This document shows, piece after piece, positions 9,289-49,665 of a stretch of 64,000 nt of DNA. Within the stretch, counting starts at the first letter, position 1, and each line of letters starts with the position of its first letter. The notes under the pieces were generated by a model. It saw only the letters and a program-made list of their open reading frames with translations, was not told the DNA's origin and searched no databases. Made by a program: the position numbers and the translations under genes. This stretch comes from Nymphaea colorata (taxonomy: Eukaryota > Streptophyta > Magnoliopsida > Nymphaeales > Nymphaeaceae): positions 24,565,876-24,629,875 of the forward strand of contig NC_045142.1 in the NCBI RefSeq assembly GCF_008831285.2, read 5' to 3'.

Positions 9289-12200
9289 ATGGATCGGAAT
9301 CAGGTTCTGTTTATATAAAACCTTTGAGATTGTGCTGTTCTTCGTGCAGATTTTCCCGGTCGATTCGATGATCTATATATTGATAAAGTTGTTTCTGCGA
9401 AAATTTGGTTCTATTCTTGGTGCCCAAATTTGTCGATTGGTCCATCCTTTTCTTCGTTTTGGGGTTTCTTAGTTCGACGACGCATTTCTTGGTTGCATTC
9501 CTGTTTCTGTGCAATGTTGGTCGTATTTGGAATCTTTGGATCTAATCTACCATTTTTTTTAGTTTGTTACCTGGGAATCTTTTTATTTCAAGCACTTCCG
9601 TTACTCTCGGGTTGATTGCTGAAGGTGTTTTCGTTTTCTGTTTGGGGTTTTGGACCGTTTAGAACAGGTGCAGATTCAAGAGTTGGTTTGGGGGTGGGGG
9701 GGGGGGGGTGTTATACCTGAACTAGGATTTAGAACATTCGAGGTAGTTGGGAATTTTAGTTGGTTCTTATCTCTTGGAGGGGAATTGAATTTGGAATTCG
9801 ATCTATTGAACTATAGGTTTACACGGGACTGGTAGCTGGTGAATATGATGTCTCGTTTAGTTCGATGGTTTCGTACAAGCTTTAGAGTTCTTAGGCGTTA
9901 ACATAGATAAATATGTACAATCCTTCCTGCTTGTAGTTATTTAAATATTTCTGTAGTATTTTTTAGTTTTGTCCTCTTCATAGTTAAGACTGGAAGTTGA
10001 GAAAAACACTCGGCAAGATAACTTGGTATCTTGTGAGTAGTTTCTGCAATAAACGAGTGGATGTCTTGAAGGGGAACTGTGCATCTTTGTGGCCCTTGCA
10101 CTTAGTTTCCCAATTTCCATAACCGACCTTGCACTTTTACTCAAAAATGGGAAATGTGTATTGTCTTTTGATCAAGTAGCATTGAATATACAGATTATTA
10201 ATTCTGATTTATAAATTTTTAATTACTGAGTCGTCTTTTTTTTCTAAATTCAGATCTATTAGTATACATGTTAATGCTAGTATCACTTGCTATATGCCGT
10301 CAGCCTTTCAACCGATTAATTTTCAAAAACTTGTTCTAAAATGCAGAATAACATTTCTGGTCTGCCTTTTTCTGGTAGAGAAAACGTGCTTAAACAAATA
10401 CCAGAGGAACCCAGTTCTCAAAAATAGTTTGCTGCACCATAGAAGGTGAAATCCTTCTATTCTTTAGTTTGAAAGCAGCGGCATGCTTTCAAGGAAACCC
10501 CTTTGAACTCTTAACTTACAAACAGCAAGACCTGACTAGTCAGTAAAAGAGTTAGTGACTTAGTGCCTTAATGGTATAATTCTTTGTGTATCTCACCTCA
10601 TTACTTTGTTAAGTTCAGTAGCATCTTTCTCTGTGGTCACTTTCTTTCTTAAATTGATTAATTAAAGTTTAGCAGCTTCTCACTTTAATGGTGATTCCTA
10701 TGGGCAGCCTACGGGAGAAAATTATGCAAATCCAAAAACATGTTTTTTTCACGTTCTATTTAAGGTACGTGTAGTCTTTTTTTTTTCTTTCCTAAAATTA
10801 CATGCAGTGGCAAAAACCTTTTCATGTTGTTGCTTTTATGATCATTCCTTTGTTCCTTTTGTCTTTTTGGATCTTGGCAGGCTGCAGCACTGGCATTTTA
10901 CATTCTATCGGCACTGTTTGTGAGCAGCTTTGTCATCATATTTGTTATTACAGTGCTTCTATCTGCACTTGATTTCTGGGTAGTTAAGAATGTCAGTGGG
11001 CGAATATTGGTTGGACTTCGATGGTGGAATGAAATAAATGAGCAAGGCGAGAGTGTCTGGAGATTCGAAAGTCTTGATCAAGAGGTTCACATTGTTCCAT
11101 TTATGCCACTGAGGTGCTGGTTCCCTCAAATGATTATTGGTACTCAGCCTGTTTTCTTTCTTTTCCTGCAGTCTTTAGCACGAATGAATAAGAAGGACTC
11201 GTGGCTTTTCTGGTGGACTTTGTACCTCACAGTGAGTTATCCAGTATCCTTAGCTGATCATGGTTCCACTGTTTTCCTTCTGCTATCTGATGCAATGTTA
11301 TCACTGCCATATCGTATCGTGTATCGGTCGGGCCGACCTATACGCCGTATCGTAACGTATCGTAAATGTATCGTAACGTATCGTAAAATTAATTTTTATA
11401 TTTGTAAAAAATATTAAAAATTTATAAAAAATAGAAAAAAATCAGAAAAATTCTAAAAAAATCCGAAAAAACTAGTAAAATCAGCAAAATTCAAGAAAAA
11501 TGTATTTAAAGGAACATTCATCATTCATGTATATGAAGTATGACCTGTGAGCTATGCATATGAACAAGACATTCCAAAATAAGAAATCAAACATTCAAAA
11601 AACAAAATAACATACTAAACAACCTAAGAGTATTCAATTACATCACAATTCATAAGTTCAGAAGTCAAAACTCAGAACATATTGACATAGTTTTCAAAAC
11701 TCAAAACAAAAAGCATCGTCAATCGTCATTTGCATCATCATCTTCATTCTTCATCATCATCTTCACTTTCTTCATTAACTTCTTCTTCTATCCCCTCTGT
11801 TGCAAATGGAATGTCACCAACATTCCATTGCTCCCCCCCAGCCTCTCCTTCTTCAACAATCTCTGCTGCTCCTTCAACATTCAAAAAATCAAGATCGTCC
11901 TCATCAAGTATTGCAGCTGGTTCTTCTTCAACCCAAGAATCTAATATATCAAAATGGTCAATGAAGATAGGATCATATTGATTGTGATGCTTCCTCGTAG
12001 ATGTTGTTTCTAGTTGCCTAACAAGAGAAAAAATTAACAAATTGTTAGAGATTAAAATATATATTAGAATTTGATATTCTTGTATAACAAAACAAATGTT
12101 TACCTTTGTCTCAACTTCATATTATAACGAACATAAACAAGGTCATTCAACCTTTTATGTTCCAGCCTATTCCTCTTCTTACTATGGATGTGCTGAAATA

Positions 12201-15200
12201 CACTCCAATTTCTTTCACATCCAGTTGCACTACATGTTTGACTGAGGATTCTAATTGCAAGCTTCCTTAATTCTGGGCAATCAGGCCCAAACCTTTCCCA
12301 CCACAAATCTAATAACAGATGGAAAGTAAAAATGTTGTCAGAGACTCAGAAATAAATATATGAGAAGGTAGAATAAAAGCTAAACAATAAAAAGTATAAA
12401 GTTTCTTTTTCTAATACCTGGACGCATAGTTGTCCTGCATCGAACTGCTGTGTCTCTCGCCATGGTACCAGAAGCCGTATCATATTTGTTGATCGACATA
12501 TGGATAGCGTCTTGTTCTTTACTATCACTTACTAATACATCAATGCAATCCAACATGCCATACTCGACCTCTCTGTCCTTCTTAAAAGTGGGAAGATATC
12601 TAATAGCAGGATTTAGGTAGTAGGCTGCTGCATGAAGTGGGCGATGAAGTTGTCCAGACCACCTTTTATCTATAATCTTCCATATAGGCATGTACAACTT
12701 CTTTTTTCCCTTCATATTATCTCTAATGGCCTCCTTGGCTCTATCCATAGACTCGTATAAATATCCAATAGAAGGTCTATCTTCACTATCAACTAATCTG
12801 AGGACTTTCACTAGAGGTACACAAATCTTCAATAAGTGCACACATGATTCCCAAAAGTCAACATCGAAGATGGTATCCACAACTGTCGTAGCCTTTCTTT
12901 TATAGGCATGTGGATATGCAGCCCAATCATCACTTGAAAACATCTGCCTGAGAGAAGATCTTTGCTTGACTATACCCTGCACAGTCAAAACATTTGTAGC
13001 AAACCGTGTTTGTGCAGGTCAAATCAATTCAGCCCCATTTGTGAATTTCCTCATCAAATTCAAGACATAAGCATGATTGTAAATAAACTTCGTGATTTCT
13101 TGGCATCTGTGAACTGTCAACTTCATATCATCCCTTTCACCAAGATCCTGAAGCATAAGATTTACACAGTGAGCAGCACATGGACTCCAATAAAATGTCC
13201 CATATCGTGCTGCTAACATTTCACCTGCAGCTTTATAATTTGCTGCATTATCAGTGATAAATTGTACGACATTTTCAGGCCCAACTTCTTCTATAACTTT
13301 ATCAAAAATCCCAAACAACACATCAGCAGTCTTCAGAGTATCAGACACATCAACAGATTTTAAGAACATAGTACCAAGAGGGCAATATACAAGGAAGTTT
13401 ACCAATGTTCTGTTCTTGATGTCTGTCCACCCATCTGCCATTACACTACATCCTGTAGCTTTCCAACTCAATTTTAGTTCATCACAATATGTCTTCACAT
13501 CTCTAACTATATTGTTGAGAATTTTACCTCGCAATTTATGAAAAGAGGGCATTTTATACCCTCGCCCTACACTAGCAATCGCATCTGCTATAGGCTGATA
13601 ATGATAAGAGTTTGCTGCATTGAAGGGAATGGATGCATCATAGAACCACCTTCCTATGGTTTCATCTACTGCTTCAATAATATCCTTTGATTGCATGGCT
13701 ATACGAATCTCAGGCTGAGCACCAGTAGCAGTATAATTGGGAAAAAAATTCTTGATCGAACCAGACATATTGCTCGACTTCATAGTAGGTACTCTACCAC
13801 CACCAGTACGACCCTGACTTCTGCCACGTCCTCGTGAAACTGAACTTATACTTGCACCTCTTCTTTTTCTGGTTGCAGTTGCAGAAGAACCACCTTCATG
13901 CATGATGCCTTTCCCTTTAGTTGTTCCCAAACTGACACCAACATCTTCTTGTTCAAGTTGAACATATTCACCTTCACTTTCTTCTCCTATGTCACATGGG
14001 TGCGGGTACGGTACGGGTACGGACACAGCAATTTTGAAAATTGTGGGTACGTGGGTATGGCAAATTTATATTCTCAAAAATGATAAAATGAAAAAAAAAC
14101 ATTAATTGTTCACTCTCACAAAAATGGAATTGGAACTCCAAATATCACTTGTGTTTTTAAAATCGATATGCTTTTACAGTTTACTTTTAGAATCGTAAAT
14201 TACAATAGAATAACTGGAGACTGCAGAATCGCAGATAGACTCCGAAGGCTGACTGCCCTGGTGACTGTAGATAGACTCCGAAGGATCGGTATTCCCTTGC
14301 CAAGTATATGTTATCTTTGCTATGCAGGTCTAGACACAACACAACTGATCACATTTTCTAGAGATCTAGTGCATGATTCCCCCATCGATTATATGGAAGA
14401 TCATGCAAGAGCCGCAAGACTATAACTTGCACGTCCACAAGAATGAAGTATGCTAAATCCATCATCCATAGCATTGAACAAGATTAAAGCTCAAGATCGA
14501 TGGACAACTGTCTAATCTTCAAACAAAAACATCCCCAAATCCAAAAAAAAAACCCAAATCAAGAAAATGAAACCCTAAGTTCTAATATCAACAAGAAAAA
14601 AAAAGAACACTTACCTGCTTGCCGCAGGACACCACTGGACGTCGCAGTGGGTCGCCGGACGTCGTCGTCACCGCCGGCCAGAGTTGCGGTAAAGCTCTGC
14701 TGCAGAAAACGCTGGTGAGGCTGCAGAGCTTGACTTCTACTGAGCTCGACTTCAGTTCGATATAAAATCGAACATTTTTTGGTTCGGATCGGGTCTGACC
14801 CAGATCCGATCCAACCCTTACCTGACCATTTGCCGTATCGAATCTATGTACCGGCATACCGGAGCAGGTACGTGGGTTGAATCCACGTATCCATGTCACG
14901 TAGCTAACTTCTTTTAACTTTTTGCACATGAGAAGGCCGATTTTTATTTTTATCTGGTTCTCTTTTCACGCTACTTGTTCTTAAGATCTCTTCTTGGAGC
15001 AGTTTTGTCTACAGTTCTACCATTTTCACTTTTCAGTCTCATTTTATTAAAATGTCTTAGTGCTTCTTGTTGGTTTAGCGATTTATAGTCTTTGTGTGTT
15101 TGTCTCTTTCTTTTTATGATTCTTGCGGTGCCATTATTTTGCCAGCTTTTGGAGGTATCTTTGACTGCCTAATGCTCCTTCAGGCAAGTCAGTCGGAGAA

Positions 15201-17345
15201 ATGCTGCTCGAGATAAACAGACACCATTTCACCTGTCCATAAATTAGTCTAATTGCCCATAATGCCACCTATGTATATGTGCATTTGGTGGCATGGTTTT
15301 CTGTCACAGCTGTTGGTGGCAGAAATGATTCTGCTTTTTGTTTTTTATGTCTCCTTTGGTTCTAACCAACTTGTCTAAACATTGTCTTTCATTTTATAGC
15401 TGTATTTTTATTTCAAGGTCATTTCATGATCAATTAGTTACGTGGAATCTTCATTTTGCAGGCGGTTGCTTGGATCTTCCTTGGTATTTTTTCACTGATA
15501 CGGTTCCAAGCTGATTATGTTCTTGCCATTGGAGTATGTTTGAGTTTAAGCCTTGCCAATATTATAGGATTTACTAAATGCCGCAAAGGTATGCAATCAT
15601 TGGATTTATAGTTTATTATCTATAACCTTTCGCTGTCAATGTGCCCATACGGTTTACCTATGTAAAAGGATACATGGGATGCATCTGTGTGTGTGTGCGT
15701 GTGTGCGTGCATCCATGAAGTGCTATGTTTATAATTTCTACATTTTAGAAAACAATTTCATGCAAAGTGCTACTGTGTGGAACAAATTTGAAAAGCAATT
15801 TTTTTTTGTTTCCTTCATTTTATATTTTTTATAATTGCTTAACATTTAACTATGTAATCTAGGTACTTCAAAATAGGCTAACTTCATCTGTGTTGCTTGT
15901 TTTGAAATGTTATATATTCTGTATAAGTTTTTATGCTTTTTAGGTCGGGCCTATCTGTCACATAGTTTGTACATACCTGTAGTTTTGAATTTTTCTATCA
16001 GTCAGCACAGTCTTGTACTATCTTTTCTGAAGTACTTGCAATTACTAATTTACTACTGCATGTGTTCCCTACCATGTGGCAGAGCATGTAATCTGATATT
16101 TACAAGTTTAATAACCTTTTCTTTTAGACCAAAAGAATATACCTCAACTGTCCCAAGGTCACTAATCTCTTCTGCTTGGAGCTACCAGCCACCATAGCAC
16201 ACCTAGGTGTGTCACGTGTGCTTCAAATTTAGATGAAAAATATCTGATGTTTGCTACATATTTTTCATTCTCAGTGCTAAACTAATTTATGTCTGTGACA
16301 TCTTCAAGACCCCTTCTTTTATTTGCCTGGGGGAGACCACCACAGGCTGGGACCTTCTATCTCTGAGCCAAAGCGTAAAGCCTCCAAGGCCATTCCCCCC
16401 ACTGCCAGGGTCCTGGCATGCATTACTGGCTTTTGCAAAAGGCACCACTGAGATTTGAACCAGCAACTGGCCACCTACCAGCCGCTGGCCCATACAGTTG
16501 TGTCACACCTCTTTACACGACGTGCTCAAGACTTTTATTCTCTGGGTTTATACTTTATAGTCTAAAATTTGATATACAGGACTTTTTTTGCTAATTTAGT
16601 GCATTTTTATATATAAATACATTTATTTACATATGTATAGCTATAAGGGCAGGATCCATCTTTTTTGAAATTGTAGATTATACCATACATGCACCCAATA
16701 CCTACATGAGTTAAAGCTAGAGAAACAGCAAAAATGCCTATATCAGTTCTTTCCGCCATCAGACTCTATTTACTGTTCATTATTTTCTTGTTTCATATCT
16801 GACCATGGCCTGTTAGCTGGTTGAACCTCCAACATTCATTTCATAAGAAGTGTTGAATTGCTTCACCTACAAATGACATCCCTGGTTCTGTGTTATGTGC
16901 TCTAGCAGCCTATGAGAGTTTCAAAAGGCCATGCTATTCGAAGATTCTTTTATGTCATCCAGGGGCACATGTGTGCATATGTGAGAGAGGGAGAGGTGGA
17001 ATTCTGTCTAAAGCTTTTGGACGATATTGTAGGAAATCTGTTTGGAATTCACGTCAGTTATCCAAAATGCTCCTTTTATATAGTAAATTCGGATTGACCA
17101 TTCTTTAGTCATCTTTGTAAATGGCTTTTTTCTCATAATCTTGTATTTTCTGATCTTTATGTTTGTGCTTGCTTGCTTTGGGTTGAGAGGAACAGGAGCA
17201 AGCACAGTTGATGCAGTAGCTTAAATCTAATCGGTCTTTTGTTTCCTCTTCACCAGATGCTAAGAAACAACTTCAAGCATTTGCATCGCAAACAATTGCT
17301 TCTCGTGTATCCTCAACAATACAATCGGCATTCAGTGTGGTTTAG
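9289..17345 (+). CDS. ECH: ECHIDNA homologue (TVP23-family trans-Golgi membrane protein)
   Basis: Six exons: 9289-9303, 10708-10764, 10881-11084, 11172-11231, 15462-15588 and 17257-17345. They join in frame to 183 residues, and all introns are GT-AG. The protein matches the plant ECHIDNA/TVP23 family. The N-terminus is short (MDRNQPTGENYANPKTC); hydrophobic segments lie at about 25-42, 44-60, 113-130 and 132-152. The family-typical block DFWVVKNVSGRILVGLRWWN is present, as is the ending IIGFTKCRK...QSAFSVV. In Arabidopsis, ECHIDNA works at the trans-Golgi network with YIP4 proteins in secretion of wall polysaccharides and in cell elongation; this role is by homology. The first exon encodes only five residues; I chose its ATG because it splices in frame to the conserved PTGENYANP. 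Intron 4 is enlarged to 4.2 kb by an antisense hAT element. The 5' leader is probably about 9,100-9,288 and is GC-richer than the upstream repeats. Confidence 0.95.
11744..13986 (-). pseudogene. hAT-family transposase (DUF659 type), 5'-truncated with one internal stop
   Basis: Read on the minus strand, three exons are inferred: 13986-12418, 12308-12104 and 12017-11744, with GT-AG introns that keep phase. The first contains the DUF659-type region with FITDNAANYKAAG and YWSPCAAHCVNLML. A TGA at 13021-13019 interrupts it inside ELI(stop)PAQTRFATN, where the family has Arg; the frame continues normally to RPLHAAAYYLNP. The second exon is the C-terminal dimerisation domain (PELRKLAIRILSQ, SATGCERNWSVF, KKRNRL). 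The third is an acidic tail. hAT transposases cut and paste elements with 8-bp duplications. No BED zinc finger is present: the frame is lost into a foreign TIR-like sequence at 13987. One nonsense change plus N-terminal loss make it non-autonomous as it stands. Confidence 0.9.
13987..14892. mobile_element. Putative insertion with CTATGTCACATGGG-type ends
   Basis: The left end CTATGTCACATGGGTGCGGG is followed by GTACGG repeats. The right end, inverted, reads CTACGTGACATGGATACG. These resemble the element ends at 23931 and 35301. The interior holds a GC-rich patch (14610-14700) with an antisense GCAG-GTAAGT splice-donor-like sequence. The flanking 8-mers do not match, so this may be two different element ends rather than one insertion. 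Confidence 0.45.
16300..16510 (-). repeat. tRNA-derived SINE-like sequence in ECHIDNA intron 5
   Basis: On the minus strand a TGGGCCAGCGGCTGG box-A-like sequence is followed by GGTTCAAATCTCAG, which fits a Pol III box B. GC content is well above the intron background. It lies between exons 5 and 6 and does not affect splicing signals. Confidence 0.5.
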
Positions 17346-19535
17346 GTTTGTCAGCAAATGCCAAGAGCACGTCAGATGGTGTTAAGGTTGATAGGCTTTC
17401 CAGCTTGCTGGGTCTTTTGTACTCTGCAGCATCTTTGTGCACTCTACAATCTACATTAATCAGATGTAACTGAAATCATTAGTGTAAGAATCAGATCCCA
17501 CCAACCCTCTACGGTTCTTTTGTATGAAAGAGTGAAGTTGTAGTCATGCAATATGCACAGTTTGTATGCTTGTAATTTCTTGTACCGTTATGACAGTTTC
17601 ACAGAAAGAGTGAAAATGAACAACAGATAGTGGTTTGTTTCTCCTTGGACTTTTCAATCATGCTATTTTCCCATGTGCATATTTTGTGGAAGACAGAAGG
17701 CTGTGGCAATAATATGCGAAAATATATCGTTGAGGTTTTTGGCATGTGTAAGACTCTGACATGTTCTTTTAATCTTACAATGAATGTGGTGGTTCCACCC
17801 AGAAAGGAAAGAACGATGCCCGAGTTGATTCCTGCCCGGCAAAAAAGTGGGTGGAGAAAGGTTCTCCACCTGGGGCTCAGTTTCACTTTAATGGCAAGGA
17901 AAATGTTTTGCCAATGCCTGGAACCCGAGGTCTCTCTCTTATTGACTCTGAAATGCTCTTTTAATCTTACGATGAATGTGGTGGTTCCATCCAGAAAGGA
18001 AATAACAATTGCCAACAGCCTCAGTTGATTCCTGCACTGTGAAAAAGTTGGGTGGACAAAGGTTCACCCCTTCACCTGTGGCTCGCGTTTCACTTTAATG
18101 GCAAGGAAAATTTTTTTCCCAATGCATGGTCTCGGATGTCACTGTTTTATTAACAAATACTGGCTTGGTTTTGGTTTTTAAGCAGATTAGATCCCAATAA
18201 GCTAAAAATAAACCACATAGAAAGCTGATGATCTTGGTCAACACATAATTGCAAGACTGTATCTAGTTATTCCGTAATATAGCAGCTGCTCATGCCTCCC
18301 AGTCGGGTTCAGGAAAACTTTCATTTTGATCTTATTCCAATTATTAGTCTTGAAAATTCTGCCACAGTGCAAAATCAAAATGCAATACTGTCTTCTCAGA
18401 GAAGGGGCTTGTTTTCATCCCCACTTATCACCTTTCATAATGGGTATTCTGCATCACAAATTTATTTCCTTTAAAATGTTAGGTTGTGTCTGGGTTACAC
18501 CCTTTAAAAACTTGTTCTGTGAGAACAAAGTTTTGTTAAAATCTGTTTTTTAATTAGTTTCTAAAACCTACATAAGGGTCAAACAATGTTTTGAAGGCAA
18601 AACAAGTATATCCAAACAAGTGCTTTAAAGTTTTCACTTTCATTGGTTAACTGAATATAAAGAGGTAAAAGAGAGATATGGTATCTAAGTTAAAAGTGTG
18701 CACCACTGTCATCACTGACTGTGATGCAGCCCATGATCCTAAATAGGAGAAAAAGGAAGAGGAAACAGTAGTTATAGTATGTAATGGACAACACCACTCT
18801 ATTGTATAAATCCTGCAGTCACATGTCAGATGATTTTAATCACATGTATATAAATCCAGGAGGGATGTGTGGGCAATTACCCTCACAGTTTGCCACAAAA
18901 TCCAATACAAATTTTCGTATTTTCTTAGTGATGACTTCAATTTTTTTCATATTTATATATATAGTGCTCATTAAATATATGGTGAAAACCCTTCAACCAA
19001 ATATGTTTGGTTCTGCATAATGAAAAATTGTCTTTACAGTCTTTATAGATTATTATCACTTTGAGATTTTTTTTTTTTGACTGCAGTGTCTCAGATTTTT
19101 TGTGTACGTAACTGAACCAAATGTATCCTAATTAATGTATCGGTCTGCATTATCCGTTTACGCTGTTAGCCGATACAGACCTGATATAGTTGGATTCCGA
19201 GTATCAGTGTTAGCACGGTTCCAACATGGATTGGATCTGGAACCGGCCGTTTCCAAGCAAGGTTCGACTCGATTAAACCCCAGTTCACTGCGCGCTCTGA
19301 ATTTATTTATCGAGAAACCCCACGGGTTCTGCGGAGAGGAAAAGCGAGCGGGAACAATTTCCCGGGAAAAAGTTGTCGAGAGAATGCTGCAATGCACCTT
19401 CCTATTCGCCGATTCTGCGTAGAGAAGAGTAGCGGCAGGGAGGAGGAAGATTCTGGGTAGAGGACAGTAGCGAGAGGGAGGAGGAGGATTCTGGGTAGAG
19501 GCGAGTAGCGCGAGGGAGGAGGAAGAAGAGAAAGG
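17346..19535. other. Intergenic region between ECHIDNA and nardilysin-like gene
   Basis: The first ~250 bases are probably the ECHIDNA 3' UTR. At 17757-18126 two ~180-bp units are tandemly repeated (shared TTTTAATCTTAC, GAATGTGGTGGTTCCA, TTCACTTTAATGGCAAGGAA); the overlapping open frames on both strands come from this. The rest is AT-rich with no gene I can support until the GC-rich leader from about 19,190. Confidence 0.6.
19428..19530 (+). repeat. 38-bp minisatellite in the leader of the nardilysin-like gene
   Basis: AGTAGCG...GAGGGAGGAGGA starts at 19428, 19466 and 19504, giving 2.7 units of 38 bp just before the start codon at 19536. It is purine-rich, and its complement gives a spurious 136-codon minus-strand frame. 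Confidence 0.9.
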
Positions 19536-46873
<27,338 letters not shown>

Positions 46874-48017
46874 ATTTATTTGTGCTGGTAAAGTTATACG
46901 AGTCATAATTCTTTTGACATTTTTATGATTATTCTAAAAATTGGAAAGGCCTTCATTTATTGTAGGTTACACCACATTTTGAATTTCATCTCATGAAGTA
47001 AAATAATATGATTAATTCAAGTTTTAGTTTTTCTTATGTGTGTGTGTGTGTGTGTGTGTGCATGGACGCTGAATTGTTTAACTTAAGAACCTCTGGGTTG
47101 TTTTTTTACTGAAAATCTGGCAACTTGACTGGATTAAACTGATCAGGCTAATCTCACAATTGAAGCCATTGGTTATACTTATCGTTTTTCTTTTCTTTCT
47201 CCTTTTAAGTGATGGTTAAGCTAGGGTTGAGCAAAGCCTATATGTGTATTGCTAACGAAAGACTACAATTTTGTAATGTCCCGCTTAGTTGAAGAAATTT
47301 GGAAAGCTGAAATGTCATTTAAGGCTATGGTAAAACTAATGAAAAATTGGATAGATTGGAAGGCAATCAAAGGTGTGACTTTAGAGAGGGAGTGCGTGGT
47401 ACTGGGATTATAAAGCTGATTTCACGACTGGATGCACCATATATTTCCTTTTCCATGGCATTGTTGGTAGTAAAACCATTTTATTACTACTCCCTTTGCA
47501 TTTGACAGCAAGGTTACGGTGTCATGATACCTGATTTCTAGGGCTCAGCAATGGTCTCCAAGAGAGTTTAATCCCTTAAAAGCCGTAGAGCTTTTGCAGT
47601 ATATCGGTTTGAACTTGAAGGTCTGGGATCCATGGGGAGAGCCCATTTCATGACCCATCAAGTTCTGAAGGTGTGCTAGAATTCAGTACATCAGCAACCA
47701 ACTCATTGAAATTGCTACGAAGCAACTTGATTTCCGTGCATTGGGTTGCATCATTAGCTGTAAAGTGCGTGGTTGTAAGCACAATAACATGTAGAAAATC
47801 AGTTTTGGGTTTCACATGGTTCTGATGATCCACAATTTGTGATTATATATCATGTTTTCATTTCCTGCATGCACTTTTCAGCATGTTTGCCGTCTTAAAG
47901 AACGAGTGAGCGGGTTGATATATATATAGAAAGAGAGAGAAATGTATATCTTGGCTGTTAAAAGAACATCTTTTTCTTTTTTCCTTTTTTCAACAATCAA
48001 TCTTATAAAAATGATTG

Positions 48018-48018
<1 letters not shown>

Positions 48019-48090
<72 letters not shown>

Positions 48091-48112
48091 AGAGAGAGAG
48101 AGAGAGAGAGAG
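48019..48112. repeat. (AT)n(GA)n microsatellite
   Basis: About 68 bases of (AT)n followed by GGGAGAGAGA-type tract. Confidence 0.95.
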
Positions 48113-49487
48113 CATATGCACCGGAGTGTCTAAAAGCCAGATTAAGCCGGATCTCTGCCAATGTGGCTAAGGTGTTGAGGGAAAGAGGTAAAGAGTTACA
48201 TGATTTCAATCTCTGCGGTCCACTAGAAATTTACCAACCCTTACATGGCAAAAAGGATGAGGGTTTCACGGACATAATGATCCAACTTGATGAGTCCAAC
48301 CTAATTATTCACTTTTGTGCTTTTAGAACCGATCCAGTCACATCCCTGCACATGGATGCAAGCATCCAATCTCTAGTAATTCATGCTACATTACATGAGG
48401 GACATAAAAACACTAATATCAAAAATATATTTCATAGCAATCACAAAATATACAAAAGAAAGCCAAGATGTCATCCTTTTTGTCATCTTCAAAAGATTTC
48501 CACATGTCTCCATGTTCGATGCCCCATGTCAGATAGAAGACAATAGAAAAGATGCAAGACAAGTTGGAGCGCTTATGAAATGACAGCAAACATCAGTGGG
48601 AGATAAATCCCCTGAGGATCTTCTTTCTTGGCACTTTTCAGAAAACTATTGGGGAAATTAACTGTTTAAAGAAAATTCAAAACAAAGACAGGTAAAAGAG
48701 AATTATGTAAAGTGGATTGTATTTTCCACTTTGGATGCCTAGCGCTTTTGAACCAACTATGGGGCCCACAGCCCTTACCCACTTAAACAAAAAGGGCAGA
48801 CACCAATTTTTTGTGGTATAAATTCAACTTAAACCAGAGCATATTTTCTGAAAAAAAATAATAGTAATAAATATTTTCGCCTGTTCATATGAAGCCAAAC
48901 ATGTTCAAGTGTATAATTTGAAGTTGCTGGTCTTGTCTCCATCCCAACTTATCTGGGATAATATCTTTGAAATTGGTAAAGAAAAACTGTTGAGATCAAG
49001 TGATCAAAAGAAATTGTATGAGGGTTCTAAAATGAGCAGTTCCAGATCGATCAGAAATTTGGGAATTCATAAAATCTAATTCATATTCGAGTTGAACAAA
49101 TCCGGCTGATCTGAAAACCAGTTGCTACAAGGGCATTAGCAGCTGAACTTCTTGTGAATCGAAAAAAAAAAAAACTAAAATTTTATTTCTTAAAAAAATA
49201 AATGAAAAATACTAAAAATAAGTGAATTCTTTATATACTAGAAAAAATTATAAAAAAGTGACACTCTTGAATTGATGATAGAGTCCAATCGTTTACCATC
49301 GATCTCTGAGTGGACTGCCACAACGGATGAAACTGGTAGACAGCCAGTCTTTTCTTCAAACTCCTGTGGCGTGGGCACTGATATACAAGTTGAAGTAGAG
49401 CAGCCTTGGATGATCCAAACTTAGTTGTCCCTGCATTTTGTTACCTCTCTTTTTCTACATCATATTTCCACATGCATTAGCCAACAA

Positions 49488-49665
49488 GGGCAAGACCCAG
49501 GAGCAATGGAAAATTGCTTCCTTTGAGAAGAATATTCATATGGCTCAATTTAAAGAGAAGCAAGCAAAAATATGTTGGGCAAGACCCAAGAGCAATGGAA
49601 AATTGCTTCCTTTGAGAAGAATATTCATATGGCTCAATTTAAAGAGAAGCAAGCAAAAATAAACT
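49488..49665 (+). repeat. Perfect-looking 89-bp tandem duplication
   Basis: GGGCAAGACCCAGGAGCAATGG to GAAGCAAGCAAAAAT appears twice, with first bases at 49488 and 49577 and only a few differences, which suggests a recent event. Confidence 0.9.

Larger units (their letters stand above)
11285..14892 (-). mobile_element. Decayed hAT transposon in ECHIDNA intron 4
   Basis: The left end starts at about 11293 (CAATGTTATCACTGCC) with subterminal GTATCGTA-type repeats and a CGTATCGGTCGGGC block. These match the left end of the complete element at 37252-38381. The transposase gene reads on the minus strand. A matching right terminus (CAACACTG) and a second copy of the left-flanking 8-mer ATCTGATG were not found before exon 5, so the right boundary is a guess. 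At 13987-14892 another sequence with CTATGTCACATGGG at one end and CTACGTGACATGG (inverted) at the other seems to interrupt or replace the transposase 5' part. Confidence 0.7.

Noticed and set aside
11293-14892. Exact target duplication for the hAT element in ECHIDNA intron 4
   Set aside because: The left 8-mer ATCTGATG recurs only at 16252, beyond exon 5 and without element sequence before it, so I did not pair them.
17599-18028. Overlapping frames of 132-138 codons on both strands after ECHIDNA
   Set aside because: They lie on a ~180-bp tandem duplication and have no domain or conserved motif; the sense and antisense frames mirror each other.
48163-48546. 127-codon plus-strand frame
   Set aside because: No recognisable domain, starts next to an (AT)n(GA)n tract, and no splice or promoter context; I could not support a gene.
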